The notes under the pieces: generated by a model
What the model saw: only the letters and a program-made list of their open reading frames with translations
What the model was told of the DNA's origin: nothing
The model's database searches: none
In this document: positions 28,401-35,616 of the stretch, in pieces
Numbering within the stretch: the stretch's first letter is position 1
Layout: every line of letters begins with the position of its first letter
Translations under genes and position numbers: made by a program
Assembly (NCBI GenBank): GCA_938085045.1
Contig: CALKGI010000144.1
Location: forward strand, 1 to 48,740
Direction of reading: 5' to 3'
DNA length: 48,740 nucleotides
Source: an uncultured Alteromonadaceae bacterium
GTDB lineage: Bacteria > Pseudomonadota > Gammaproteobacteria > Enterobacterales > Alteromonadaceae

Positions 28401-29352
28401 GGAGTTGTTTCGCCAATTCCTTGAACAACCTGGCTTAGGTGTTAAAAGCGACTTTTTTAAAAACGGCGGCGAGTCGCTAACCGCATTAAACCTGCTAAGT
28501 GCCATCGACAAGCAAATCAAACAAAAGCTGCCTTTATCAATTCTGCTGCACAACCCAACGGTTATGACCCTCTCTAACGCCATTGTGCAGCGCCATCATG
28601 GGTTAATGGTTAATTTGAGTAACCACAAAGATGGCACTCCTATATATCTGGCAGCATCGGGCCATGGCGATGCCTTAAGATTCGGCCCACTGGCTGATGC
28701 ACTGGGTAGCACGTGCAACCTGCGAATGCTGCAACCGCCAATAGCCGATGGATACACCGCCTACAATAGCATTGAAGAACTAGCCCAATATTACGCAGCG
28801 TTAATAGAGCAACAACATCACCAGTCACCGCCCATCATCGCAGGCTTTTCAGTTGGAGGCGTAGCAGCACTCGAAACCGCCCGGCAATTAACAGCCCGAA
28901 GCGTACCAATCGAAAGCCTAATACTAATCGACACCACCTACCCAATGCGCATGTTCAGTCGCAATGCGTTATGGCGTTTTTGCGGTTGGCTAATCAAGTC
29001 ATTAGGCCTGCAAGAATTAAGCATTAACCAACGCACCATGGGATCATTGTTCAGCGACCCAGGTTTAAACGGCCAAATCGCTGCCTTAAACAAATACCAC
29101 CCAGCTAAACTCAACGTGCCCACCACACTCATCATTTCATCTGGTTTCAGTCGCTGGTACCGCCTTTTGTTTAAACCTTGGCAACGCGTGTTTAAAAAAC
29201 CATTAAACGAGCAACATTTGGAGGGGTTTCACGGCACCTTGTTTGCGCCTGAGCACGTGGGGGAGTTGGCGAAGATAATTGGGCTTAAAGACGAAAATAA
29301 TTTAACCACAGAGGACGCCAAGAGCACAGAGAAGGGCAAAAAAACAGCGTAA
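25444..29352 (+). CDS. Single-module nonribosomal peptide synthetase, C-A-T-TE
   Basis: A complete one-module synthetase of 1302 residues. Condensation domain (about 15-440): HHLVMDG active site at 144-150. Adenylation domain (about 470-960): A3 FTSGSTGAPKG at 619-629, A5 NLYGPTEACIF, A7 YYSGDNGYW, A8 GRIDNQIKLRGQRIEPGEIE, A10 Lys954 in QTSGKLD. Carrier domain (about 980-1050): NGGESL with pantetheine Ser1011. Thioesterase (about 1065-1280): nucleophile Ser1136 in GFSVGG, Asp1163, His1263. Starting with a C domain, it may acylate its amino acid or join it to a free amine. The start is uncertain (TTG 25444, TTG 25465 or GTG 25486; the second has a weak AGGT site). The last 17 residues are encoded by a palindromic repeat. 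A phosphopantetheinyl transferase must be supplied elsewhere. Confidence 0.93.
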   Translation: MAIGINHLKASSIIVPLAPSQQQVWLDQQANPDSPHLNIGGFNIINGPLDLDVFDKAVRLFVDNSDAMRLLPLNDGTQQLVDDWPGPLWTLHDLSDSQTPESDMSKWYEQTFAILYPFDDQQCPWQLALHKINDNKYAISLKAHHLVMDGYSTALSLQKMSEQYNFLINKTASPTTNIPSYSQFIDECSRYHQSKTKQKDAQYWHDVLPTLPPTLLEKRSANQQSDDLALAQHYSTHLTGEQHQAMLDLTKSHSATLYHLYIAALAIYFCRTHNTREMVLGIPVLNRTGKRYKSTMGMFAVVIPLRIELEKNDTTASLLSRVVQSLRSAYRHARYPLSSLMADLEMVHHGQDRLFDMMLSYEVQNFSTQFGNTPTADTHQLFSNTARYPLSVCVCQFNNVDPPIEIVYESSADYFTEQETQLLGKRMHQLTLQMVSSPDAAINTLPLLLNEERHDLIVAKHANVPSHPNPTPFISAFEQQAALKPTATALCWQSGKTNYKTLNEQANKLAHRLIKLGVGKDSIVAVVMPRQQETLTAFLAIAKAGGAFLPIDPSAPALRLQQLIKSSGAVVVLVGKSSVNVHHSQLVIEGDNAPQYDPALSTHNPDVVIDPNDLAYMLFTSGSTGAPKGVLMEHAPLARRLAWLARTFNYGPKDVWLQSIQLTFDPSIIEICLPLTQGASIALPPPGQLAPTDIAHHAQAFGATSIIFVPTTLRYFNQNANQYPNLKLRVAISGGEVLHRDMAMEFVNQTGAQLYNLYGPTEACIFATAYHFDDKKTVDPLPIGEPVDDTRIYILDANQQPLPIGTVGEIFIGGRGLARGYLNNQEITAERFIDDPFVAGERLYYSGDNGYWDHKGQVHFVGRIDNQIKLRGQRIEPGEIENALCELPQIEAAAVKKVDNELHGWLVLTSELDDTFCWTLCQEIAAELAHKLPEYMVPSSFTQITAMPRQTSGKLDYSSLEPNPPAANHQADNSDFASTDLQKLLLELFRQFLEQPGLGVKSDFFKNGGESLTALNLLSAIDKQIKQKLPLSILLHNPTVMTLSNAIVQRHHGLMVNLSNHKDGTPIYLAASGHGDALRFGPLADALGSTCNLRMLQPPIADGYTAYNSIEELAQYYAALIEQQHHQSPPIIAGFSVGGVAALETARQLTARSVPIESLILIDTTYPMRMFSRNALWRFCGWLIKSLGLQELSINQRTMGSLFSDPGLNGQIAALNKYHPAKLNVPTTLIISSGFSRWYRLLFKPWQRVFKKPLNEQHLEGFHGTLFAPEHVGELAKIIGLKDENNLTTEDAKSTEKGKKTA

Positions 29353-29439
29353 TATAGTTTGTATGAGAGAATAATCTCGGTTGATTGTAATTTTGGTTTT
29401 TCGGCTTTTCTCAGTGTCCTCTGCGTCCTCTGTGGTTAA
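29302..29439. repeat. Palindromic intergenic repeat whose left arm forms the NRPS C-terminus
   Basis: TTAACCACAGAGGACGC at 29302-29318 is repeated exactly in reverse complement at 29423-29439, and an imperfect match continues inward for about 18 more bases (to about 29336 and from about 29403). The 'ACCACAGAGGAC' motif is, from memory, a widespread intergenic repeat core in bacteria. The left arm is translated as the tail NLTTEDAKSTEKGKKTA of the synthetase, so the element appears to have inserted over the original stop codon region. Confidence 0.7.
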
Positions 29440-29534
29440 TGCTTTTGACTTTAGCATTTTGACTTCTCCTCACAAAATCGCTATAAAGAGCACTCTAAAG
29501 TGAAAATATCACCTTAACCCTATTTGGAAACTTC

Positions 29535-30902
29535 ATGTTAGTCTATTTCAGAGCAGAAAATTTCCGCTCGATTAAAGAACCCATCGAACTGGATTTACGG
29601 GCTGCGCCGAGGTTGAGGCGGTTAAAGGGGCATGTTAGAACACCTATCAAAAAAGACAAATCTATAAAAGTCCTTAAGTCTGCTGTTCTATATGGTGCTA
29701 ATGCATCGGGTAAATCCAATATTTTGAAGGCTATTCGCTTTGCTCAACAAATGATTACTGGTCATGTTATGCCTAATACGCCAATTTCTTCTGAGCCATT
29801 CGCATTGACAGCTGAGATTAATGAGGAATCTTCTTTCTATTTTGAATTTGCAATTGCTACGACCCTTATTGGCTTCGGTCTCCGTTTCAATAAAGAACGT
29901 ATTCTAGAAGAAAGCCTAACAGTTCTTGGTGAAGACACTGATTTATTAATATATTCCCGTGAATATATTGGTTCTGAAAAATACAAAATAGGGTCAAATT
30001 ATGATGAAGGCATTGACTCTGTATCTCTAGATGAAAAAACAGAATTCAAATTCCTATTAAAGTTCACGCCAAAAAACAGATTGTTTCTTTCAGAATGTTA
30101 TGAAAGAGGTGGATTTGAAAAAATTAAAACATGCGGGGGAACTTTAGGACTTTGTTATCACTTTTTTGATGAAGGGCTCATTATCATCTTTCCAGAGATG
30201 AAGTTTGAAGGTACATTTCAAAATATACCTCATAAAAAAGAAGGTCTATCCCCTTTTACAGAACTCTTGAAGCGCTTTGATACTGGCGTTGAGGAATTTA
30301 CTCAGTTAAGAGTAGATCACACAATGTTTCCAGCTGAAATTGTATCGTCAGTTATTCAACAAATGAGATCTAATCACCAAAGGTTTGCCTCATTTTGTTA
30401 TGAACAAACGGAATACCATGCTGAACCAGACGAAAATGATGTACTTTATTTTTACCGAACCAAATCAATACACAAATTACCTTCAGGACAAAACATCAAG
30501 CTGGATCTCAATCAAGAATCTGATGGAACTCTAAGATTATTGGATCTGTTACCTACAATAACTCAACAGACCGTAGCAAACCTTCCATTCACCTTCCTAA
30601 TAGACGAATTCGACCGAAGCCTCCACCCCAACTTAGCCAAAGCTTTCCTAAACCTATTCTTAAACTCTGAACACTCAGACAATGACAACCAACTCATCGT
30701 CAGCACTCACGAGGCTGAATTACTAGACAACGATTTATTGCGAAGAGACGAAATTTGGTTCGTTCAAAAAGAGTGGGATTCAGCCAGTCGACTATACTGC
30801 TTAAACGACTATAGCACCCGTTTTGACAAAGACATTCACAAAGCTTATTTGTCTGGTAAATTTGGTGCGGTGCCAATTCTAATGGATGAGTTTAAAAAAT
30901 AA
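29535..30902 (+). CDS. AAA-family ATPase of a RloA/AbiLi-type defence pair
   Basis: A 455-residue ABC-like/AAA ATPase of the class found in abortive-infection systems. It begins with the typical FRAENFRSIKEPIELDL; Walker A is GANASGKSN at residues 54-62. A long insertion of about 270 residues separates it from the signature-like ESDGTLRLLDLLP, Walker B (FTFLIDEFDRSLHP) and the switch His in VSTHEAELLDN. No C-terminal Toprim domain is present, which argues against an OLD nuclease; the Toprim-like function is in the next gene, two bases downstream. The coding sequence is more AT-rich to the eye than its flanks, and palindromic repeats lie on both sides, consistent with a defence island acquired by transfer. 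Confidence 0.85.
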   Translation: MLVYFRAENFRSIKEPIELDLRAAPRLRRLKGHVRTPIKKDKSIKVLKSAVLYGANASGKSNILKAIRFAQQMITGHVMPNTPISSEPFALTAEINEESSFYFEFAIATTLIGFGLRFNKERILEESLTVLGEDTDLLIYSREYIGSEKYKIGSNYDEGIDSVSLDEKTEFKFLLKFTPKNRLFLSECYERGGFEKIKTCGGTLGLCYHFFDEGLIIIFPEMKFEGTFQNIPHKKEGLSPFTELLKRFDTGVEEFTQLRVDHTMFPAEIVSSVIQQMRSNHQRFASFCYEQTEYHAEPDENDVLYFYRTKSIHKLPSGQNIKLDLNQESDGTLRLLDLLPTITQQTVANLPFTFLIDEFDRSLHPNLAKAFLNLFLNSEHSDNDNQLIVSTHEAELLDNDLLRRDEIWFVQKEWDSASRLYCLNDYSTRFDKDIHKAYLSGKFGAVPILMDEFKK

Positions 30903-30904
30903 CT

Positions 30905-31603
30905 ATGACCTTTGAACGCTCAAAACCCCGAGGTAGCCGATATCAACAAAAAATTGATGCTGTCACTCTTCACGTAGCTTACGAAGGCGCGCAAGACGAA
31001 GCGGAATACTTTACTGAGTTAGCCCAATCCATCCCCAAACAGTTTCATTCGTTGTTAAGGCTGATCCCAGTAATAAAATCATCCACAGCCAGCGCCCCCA
31101 GCAAGGTTTTTGATGATTTGTGCACTCACCTCGACACCCACAAAGTGAATCTTAAAAGTGGTCAACACATCGCCTTTATGGTGATTGACCGAGACCACCA
31201 TTTTAGTGGCAATCATCAAAAAGAAACCCGACCAGCCGTTAAAGCCTGCAAACAACGTAATATTCAAGTATTGTGCAGCACGCCAGCGTTTGATTTATGG
31301 ATTTTATGTCATTACATCAATGTGGCGGAGCAAAACGAAGGGTTTAAACAAAAAGCGCTGGCAAACAAAAAAGTCTCAACAGGCAATACCTTTCTCAAAA
31401 GCGAAGTATCAAAAGCCAAAGCAGGCGAAACGACCAAAGCCATGTTAAAACGCACGGTAACTGCTTTGGTAAATGAAAAAAACCTCAGAGGAAACGACAC
31501 CGAAGAGGCAATGCCACCAGCACAGTTACAATCGAATGTCGGCAAAATAATCAACATAATGACCGACCACGGTGTGCCTATTGTTGCGGCATTAAGTCGC
31601 TAA
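30905..31603 (+). CDS. RloB-like protein (AbiLii-type partner)
   Basis: A 232-residue protein with the RloB pattern: strand and acidic residue in TLHVAYEGAQDEAEYFTEL, a Toprim-like DxD in FMVIDRDHHF, and the characteristic STPAFDLWILCHYI. The C-terminal half is lysine-rich. Toprim-type folds in related defence pairs act as nucleases or RNA-cleaving effectors once released by the ATPase, so this is probably the toxic effector. It starts two bases after the ATPase stop, so the pair is co-translated. The exact assignment (AbiL, RloAB or another ATPase/Toprim system) needs profile comparison. Confidence 0.8.
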   Translation: MTFERSKPRGSRYQQKIDAVTLHVAYEGAQDEAEYFTELAQSIPKQFHSLLRLIPVIKSSTASAPSKVFDDLCTHLDTHKVNLKSGQHIAFMVIDRDHHFSGNHQKETRPAVKACKQRNIQVLCSTPAFDLWILCHYINVAEQNEGFKQKALANKKVSTGNTFLKSEVSKAKAGETTKAMLKRTVTALVNEKNLRGNDTEEAMPPAQLQSNVGKIINIMTDHGVPIVAALSR

Positions 31604-31655
31604 CAAAACAGCTGCTTTTACTTATTTCCCTATCCGATGAATTGACCAAGAGTAG

Positions 31656-31703
31656 GGTGCCCGTGCGTAGCACGGTCCGAGGTCACGAGGAGCTACGCGC
31701 ACC
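31656..31703. repeat. Nested palindrome downstream of the ATPase/RloB pair
   Basis: GGTGC (31656-31660) and GCGTAGC (31665-31671) are complementary to GCTACGCGCACC (31692-31703). The left half also holds its own perfect hairpin CCGTGC-GTA-GCACGG (31661-31675). It has no T-run and looks like a REP-type intergenic repeat rather than a terminator. Confidence 0.5.
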
Positions 31704-31788
31704 TTTGAACAAATCATTACAAACCAACTTGGATTATATGTTAGCTGGTGACATTTGACCCTACAGTATAAGCCATTCTAAAAAGCCA

Positions 31789-31815
31789 AAAAGCGACACT
31801 CAAGTGTCGCCTACG
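31789..31815. repeat. Palindromic repeat, copy 1 of the GCGACACT family
   Basis: GCGACACT (31793-31800), CA, AGTGTCGC (31803-31810), followed by CTACG. A near-identical 27-bp copy lies at 41185-41211, differing only at the centre base, and both end just beyond the 3' end of a minus-strand gene. Confidence 0.75.
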
Positions 31816-31829
31816 TTGAGAAAACAAAC

Positions 31830-33980
31830 TTAAATATTAATACTCTGCGGAATACGAGAAGGCAACAAATGCTCGTAATAAGGTCGCTTGAGGTTACGCG
31901 CACCAATGCGTTCTTCGACAGCGTCCAAGTTATCTCTAAACACCTCCAATGCGCCTTGCACCTTGGTATCGCTGAAATAATTGCCCTGTTGATGTCGGTT
32001 GTAATCGCCCAAACGAGTGAAGTATACGCCACCCAAACCTTGGCCAAGTAACAACTGAACCAAAGCTTGGTCTAACGGTGGCAAGGTGCTGAGCATACTT
32101 TGACTAGGTGTGCCCGCTGCACTTTGTGGTGGTGGCGCATAGGCGGCCAGTGGCATTGCGGGGGTGTAACTCATGGTTGTTAGTTGAGGAAAGTTGACTG
32201 TGGCATGTTGGGCACTGGCAGTAAATATCACCATAGTCAGCACATCTATCAAATAATCTAACGTGTAAATGCCCAGTTGGCCGCCTTGGTCCTCGCCCAA
32301 ACCATTAATGCAACCACCCGTGTCGCTGGTTAAGTCTAACACCCAGCTTTGCAGTGCTTTGTCGGCTGCTACTTGCGCATCACCTTTGTAGAATATGCTC
32401 AAATAGTCGTTAACCCACAACTTTATCGCGCCCCACACGTCAAGCGCATCGTCACGGTAAGGGTAGCTCAATGGTAACGCTGGGTCGGCAACATTACGGC
32501 TCGCCAATTGGTTAGGTAACATGCGTTCGTTAAAATTAACTGCGGCAACGGCACCAGTGGTTACCTGCCAGTCGGTTTCGATGGTGCCGCCGAGCAAACG
32601 GTCAACTATTCCCTCTGGCGCAACCAAAGAAGTAATCGCCGCGTTATTGATAAACAAAGTGCCTTGGATGTGCGGCAACAATAATTTAAATACCGGATGG
32701 TTATCCCCCAGCTTGGCGTGCGTACTCACTGCAAAAGGTTCAATCAGTAAATGGGTGAGGCCAAGGTGGCTGATGAGTTCGTGAAAATTGCCATCGGCTG
32801 CTTTAACATGCACCTTACCTAGGTCCCACGAGTCGCCATGAAACGGATATAAAATCGGGTTATTCGCAGCTGGTTGTTGGCCCACTTGCAGGGCAACAGA
32901 TTTTAAGCTGCCAGACGAATCACCTTTAGCCACAGCGAATAGCGCCAACGGCGCCGAAATGTATTTTTGTTGTGGAAAGGTGCCGGGTTTCATCACCGAC
33001 AGCGCTTTGTAATCGGTCAAATACAAACGATTGTCGGCAATGGCTTGTTCTATCGAATCATCTGCGCCCATCACTTTTTTGTAGGCGGCATCTTCAACGG
33101 CAAAGTTAGTTGGCAATGCGTCAATTACTCGCTCTATCACTAATGGATTGGGGCCTGATACGGTTTGCGCTGCGAAGGCATCGTCGTTATTGGTGGTAGA
33201 AACAACATTGGGCACAACAATGGTTTGAAATTGGTCGGCATACTGGCGAATAGAGGTGGCTTCACCATATAAACCCGCATCGGTGAGAATGCCTTTAATA
33301 GCCTCGCCAACTAAGAATTTAACAATGTCTTCTAGTAAAAACTTCAGCACACAGGTTAAACCAGCACTTTCGTCGTCACTGTCGTCTGTCGATTCAGTGC
33401 TCGAACTTGTATCACTAGATTCAGTGCTAGATGAAGTACTAGCGCCATCAGACGAACTCAATTTGCTGCTGAACTTGCCCGCCAGTTTTTCGCCAAACTT
33501 TTCTATCTTGTCGCCAATTTCTTCGCCAATGTCTTCTATTTTGTCTTTGATGAAGCTGCCAACACCAGATTCAGCATCGGCTTCAACTTTTGCAACCACC
33601 GCTTTACCAAGACTGACCAATTTGTGTAAGTCGGCGGTCTTTTGTTCAATAGATTTGAGCGCATCGATTATGGTCGCTTTATCGGCGCTTTGACTTTCAT
33701 TTGATTGTTCGCCACCCGCCGGGTCGGCAGTAGAACCCACCGCACCAACATTGAGTAAATTGGTGAGGTTAATGGCGATGTTAGCCAGCAATATGATCAC
33801 CACCTCGCCCAGCTCTACAATTTGCACGGCATTTAAATTTTGGCTGGAAGGAAATGGATTGTCGTCATCAACCTTAAGTACCGCGATGGGTCCAATGGTT
33901 TTACCATCAGAGTAAGTGTATGAATGCATGTATTGGTATGAACTGTTGCCTGTAGTGGCACTTGTCTGTGCTTTAGTCAT
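31830..33980 (-). CDS. Bacterial lipoxygenase with acidic Ser-rich N-terminal insert
   Basis: Lipoxygenases are non-haem iron dioxygenases that add O2 to polyunsaturated fatty acids. The 38-residue family motif is exact: His400-x4-His405-x4-His410-x17-His428-x8-His437, within HELISHLGLTHLLIEPF and HPVFKLLLPH. The other iron ligands are present: His592 and Asn596 in SAQHATVNFPQ, and a C-terminal Ile716 (SRIPQSINI). Family phrases GPNPLVIERV, LSYPYRDDALDVWGAI and WVNDYLSIFYK also match. At 716 residues it lacks an obvious PLAT domain. Instead it has a hydrophobic stretch at 50-79 and a low-complexity Ser/Thr/Asp tract (about 171-205) not usual for the family. There is no signal peptide. AAGGAA precedes ATG. 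Regio- and stereospecificity cannot be read from sequence. Confidence 0.92.
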   Translation of the reverse strand: MTKAQTSATTGNSSYQYMHSYTYSDGKTIGPIAVLKVDDDNPFPSSQNLNAVQIVELGEVVIILLANIAINLTNLLNVGAVGSTADPAGGEQSNESQSADKATIIDALKSIEQKTADLHKLVSLGKAVVAKVEADAESGVGSFIKDKIEDIGEEIGDKIEKFGEKLAGKFSSKLSSSDGASTSSSTESSDTSSSTESTDDSDDESAGLTCVLKFLLEDIVKFLVGEAIKGILTDAGLYGEATSIRQYADQFQTIVVPNVVSTTNNDDAFAAQTVSGPNPLVIERVIDALPTNFAVEDAAYKKVMGADDSIEQAIADNRLYLTDYKALSVMKPGTFPQQKYISAPLALFAVAKGDSSGSLKSVALQVGQQPAANNPILYPFHGDSWDLGKVHVKAADGNFHELISHLGLTHLLIEPFAVSTHAKLGDNHPVFKLLLPHIQGTLFINNAAITSLVAPEGIVDRLLGGTIETDWQVTTGAVAAVNFNERMLPNQLASRNVADPALPLSYPYRDDALDVWGAIKLWVNDYLSIFYKGDAQVAADKALQSWVLDLTSDTGGCINGLGEDQGGQLGIYTLDYLIDVLTMVIFTASAQHATVNFPQLTTMSYTPAMPLAAYAPPPQSAAGTPSQSMLSTLPPLDQALVQLLLGQGLGGVYFTRLGDYNRHQQGNYFSDTKVQGALEVFRDNLDAVEERIGARNLKRPYYEHLLPSRIPQSINI

Positions 33981-34108
33981 TGTTATTTCCTTTTTTTGGC
34001 TGTGAGAATCACTAAGGGTACAGCTTAGACCATGTTTTAAAAAAAACCATTACAGGTTATTACCAAAACGCCTCCTTTTATCACCGCTACATGGCTTTTA
34101 TAAATTGA

Positions 34109-35476
34109 CTAAAACACCTTACCTGGATTAAAAATATTGGCAGGGTCTAGCGCATTTTTAATCGACCGATGCATGTCTAGCACCACCGGCCCCACCTCTT
34201 TTGCCAAGCCGCGCATTTTCAACAACCCCACACCATGTTCGCCAGTTACCGTGCCGCCCAACGCTATGGCGTGGTCGACAATTTGCTCAAGCGCTTCGCG
34301 GCTGCGGTCCATGGCTTGGGTTTCGTCATCTGGAATGACTATCAGTGGGTGCAAATTGCCATCTCCAACATGAGCAATACAAGCGATGTAAATATCGTGT
34401 TCGGCTGCCACTTCTTCAATGAGGCCGCACATCTGGGCCACTTTGGTACGCGGCACACAAATGTCTTCGGTCAATACCGAGCCCAATAGTTTCAGCGCCG
34501 GAAATACCAGCCTGCGGGCAGCAAACAACGCTTCGGCTTCAGTTTCATCACTTGAGCGGGCGCACCATACCGAGCCTGATTTTTCAAAGCAGTCTAATAG
34601 GATATCAGCCTCTTTCTCGCCTTGTTCACCCGGCGTATCGGTGCGGGCCAATAGCAATACATTGCCTTCATCGGCCAGCCCCATGTTTTTCCATTTATCT
34701 ACCGCTTTAAGGCAATAACTGTCTAACAACTCTAACGCGCTTGGCGAAACACCCGATGCGGTCACCGCTGCGGCGGCACGGCCTGCGCTCGGCAAATCAT
34801 CAAAATAACCAACTACGGTTTTCTCTGCGCTTTGAATCGGACGTAATCTTAGGGTTATCTCTGTGACTAAACCCAAAGTGCCCTCAGAACCAACAAATAG
34901 CGCCGTTAAATCGTAGCCTGCCACGCCTTTAGCTGTTCGGCGGCCCAATTTCACTTTCTCGCCCTTGCCGACAATGGCTTCAACCCCAAGTACATAATCT
35001 CGGGTAACACCATACTTTACGCAGCACAAACCACCAGCATTGGTGCCAACATTACCGCCAATGGTTGCCCAAGGTGCGCTGGCAGGGTCTGGCGGATACC
35101 ATAAGCCATACTCCGCGCAAGCATCGCGTAGGTCATCGTTCACCACGCCCGGCTGCACAATAGCAATGCGCTCATCAACATCAATTTTTATGATTTTATT
35201 CATCGCTTCAAAACACACAACAATGCAGCCTTTGGTGGCATTGGCGCCACCCGAAAGCCCAGTGCCGGCACCGCGGGCAACTAGCGGAATATGATTGGCC
35301 GCACAAAATTTAACAGTAGCTAACGCCTCGTCGGCATTTTTAGGCCTAACCAGCGCAATCGGCAATTCAAACGGGGCGAGCACGGCTTCATCATGAGCGT
35401 AAGCGCGTAAAATATCGGGGTCGGTGACCAAACGGCCCTGCAATACATCGGCCAGTGGTTTTAATACTTCATTCAT
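34109..35476 (-). CDS. FAD-linked oxidase, GlcD / D-lactate dehydrogenase type
   Basis: A 455-residue member of the vanillyl-alcohol-oxidase-type FAD family, which oxidises D-2-hydroxy acids such as glycolate, D-lactate or D-2-hydroxyglutarate. The frame is open to 35593, but the family start MNEVLKPLADVL corresponds to ATG 35476. The PCMH FAD domain has VARGAGTGLSGGANA and ATIGGNVGTNAGG; the C-terminal cap has AHVGDGNLHPLI and the metal-site motif GTVTGEHGVGLLKM. It most resembles GlcD, but no glcE/glcF genes are adjacent, so a stand-alone D-lactate or 2-hydroxyglutarate dehydrogenase is as likely. It precedes the lipoxygenase gene on the same strand by 128 bp, probably as a separate unit. 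Confidence 0.9.
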   Translation of the reverse strand: MNEVLKPLADVLQGRLVTDPDILRAYAHDEAVLAPFELPIALVRPKNADEALATVKFCAANHIPLVARGAGTGLSGGANATKGCIVVCFEAMNKIIKIDVDERIAIVQPGVVNDDLRDACAEYGLWYPPDPASAPWATIGGNVGTNAGGLCCVKYGVTRDYVLGVEAIVGKGEKVKLGRRTAKGVAGYDLTALFVGSEGTLGLVTEITLRLRPIQSAEKTVVGYFDDLPSAGRAAAAVTASGVSPSALELLDSYCLKAVDKWKNMGLADEGNVLLLARTDTPGEQGEKEADILLDCFEKSGSVWCARSSDETEAEALFAARRLVFPALKLLGSVLTEDICVPRTKVAQMCGLIEEVAAEHDIYIACIAHVGDGNLHPLIVIPDDETQAMDRSREALEQIVDHAIALGGTVTGEHGVGLLKMRGLAKEVGPVVLDMHRSIKNALDPANIFNPGKVF

Positions 35477-35616
35477 TTGAGCGCGTCTTTTTAAATTAGG
35501 GATAAGCAAAAGTTTAACAGAACAAAGGGATTCAGTTCGAGTTAAGTTAACGCCGCTTAAACTGCATGCAACATCAAGAAAAACCTGCCACAAAGGCGAG
35601 GATAAAGGACAAAATA

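Noticed and set aside
29535-30902. OLD-family nuclease
   Set aside because: The C-terminal Toprim domain of OLD proteins is missing; the Toprim-like motifs are in the separate RloB-like gene.
31656-31703. Rho-independent terminator after the RloB-like gene
   Set aside because: The hairpins are strong but no T-run follows on either strand. It fits an intergenic repeat better.
34109-35476. Calling the FAD oxidase glcD
   Set aside because: The glcE and glcF partners are not adjacent, and D-lactate or 2-hydroxyglutarate dehydrogenases share the same motifs, so no gene symbol is given.
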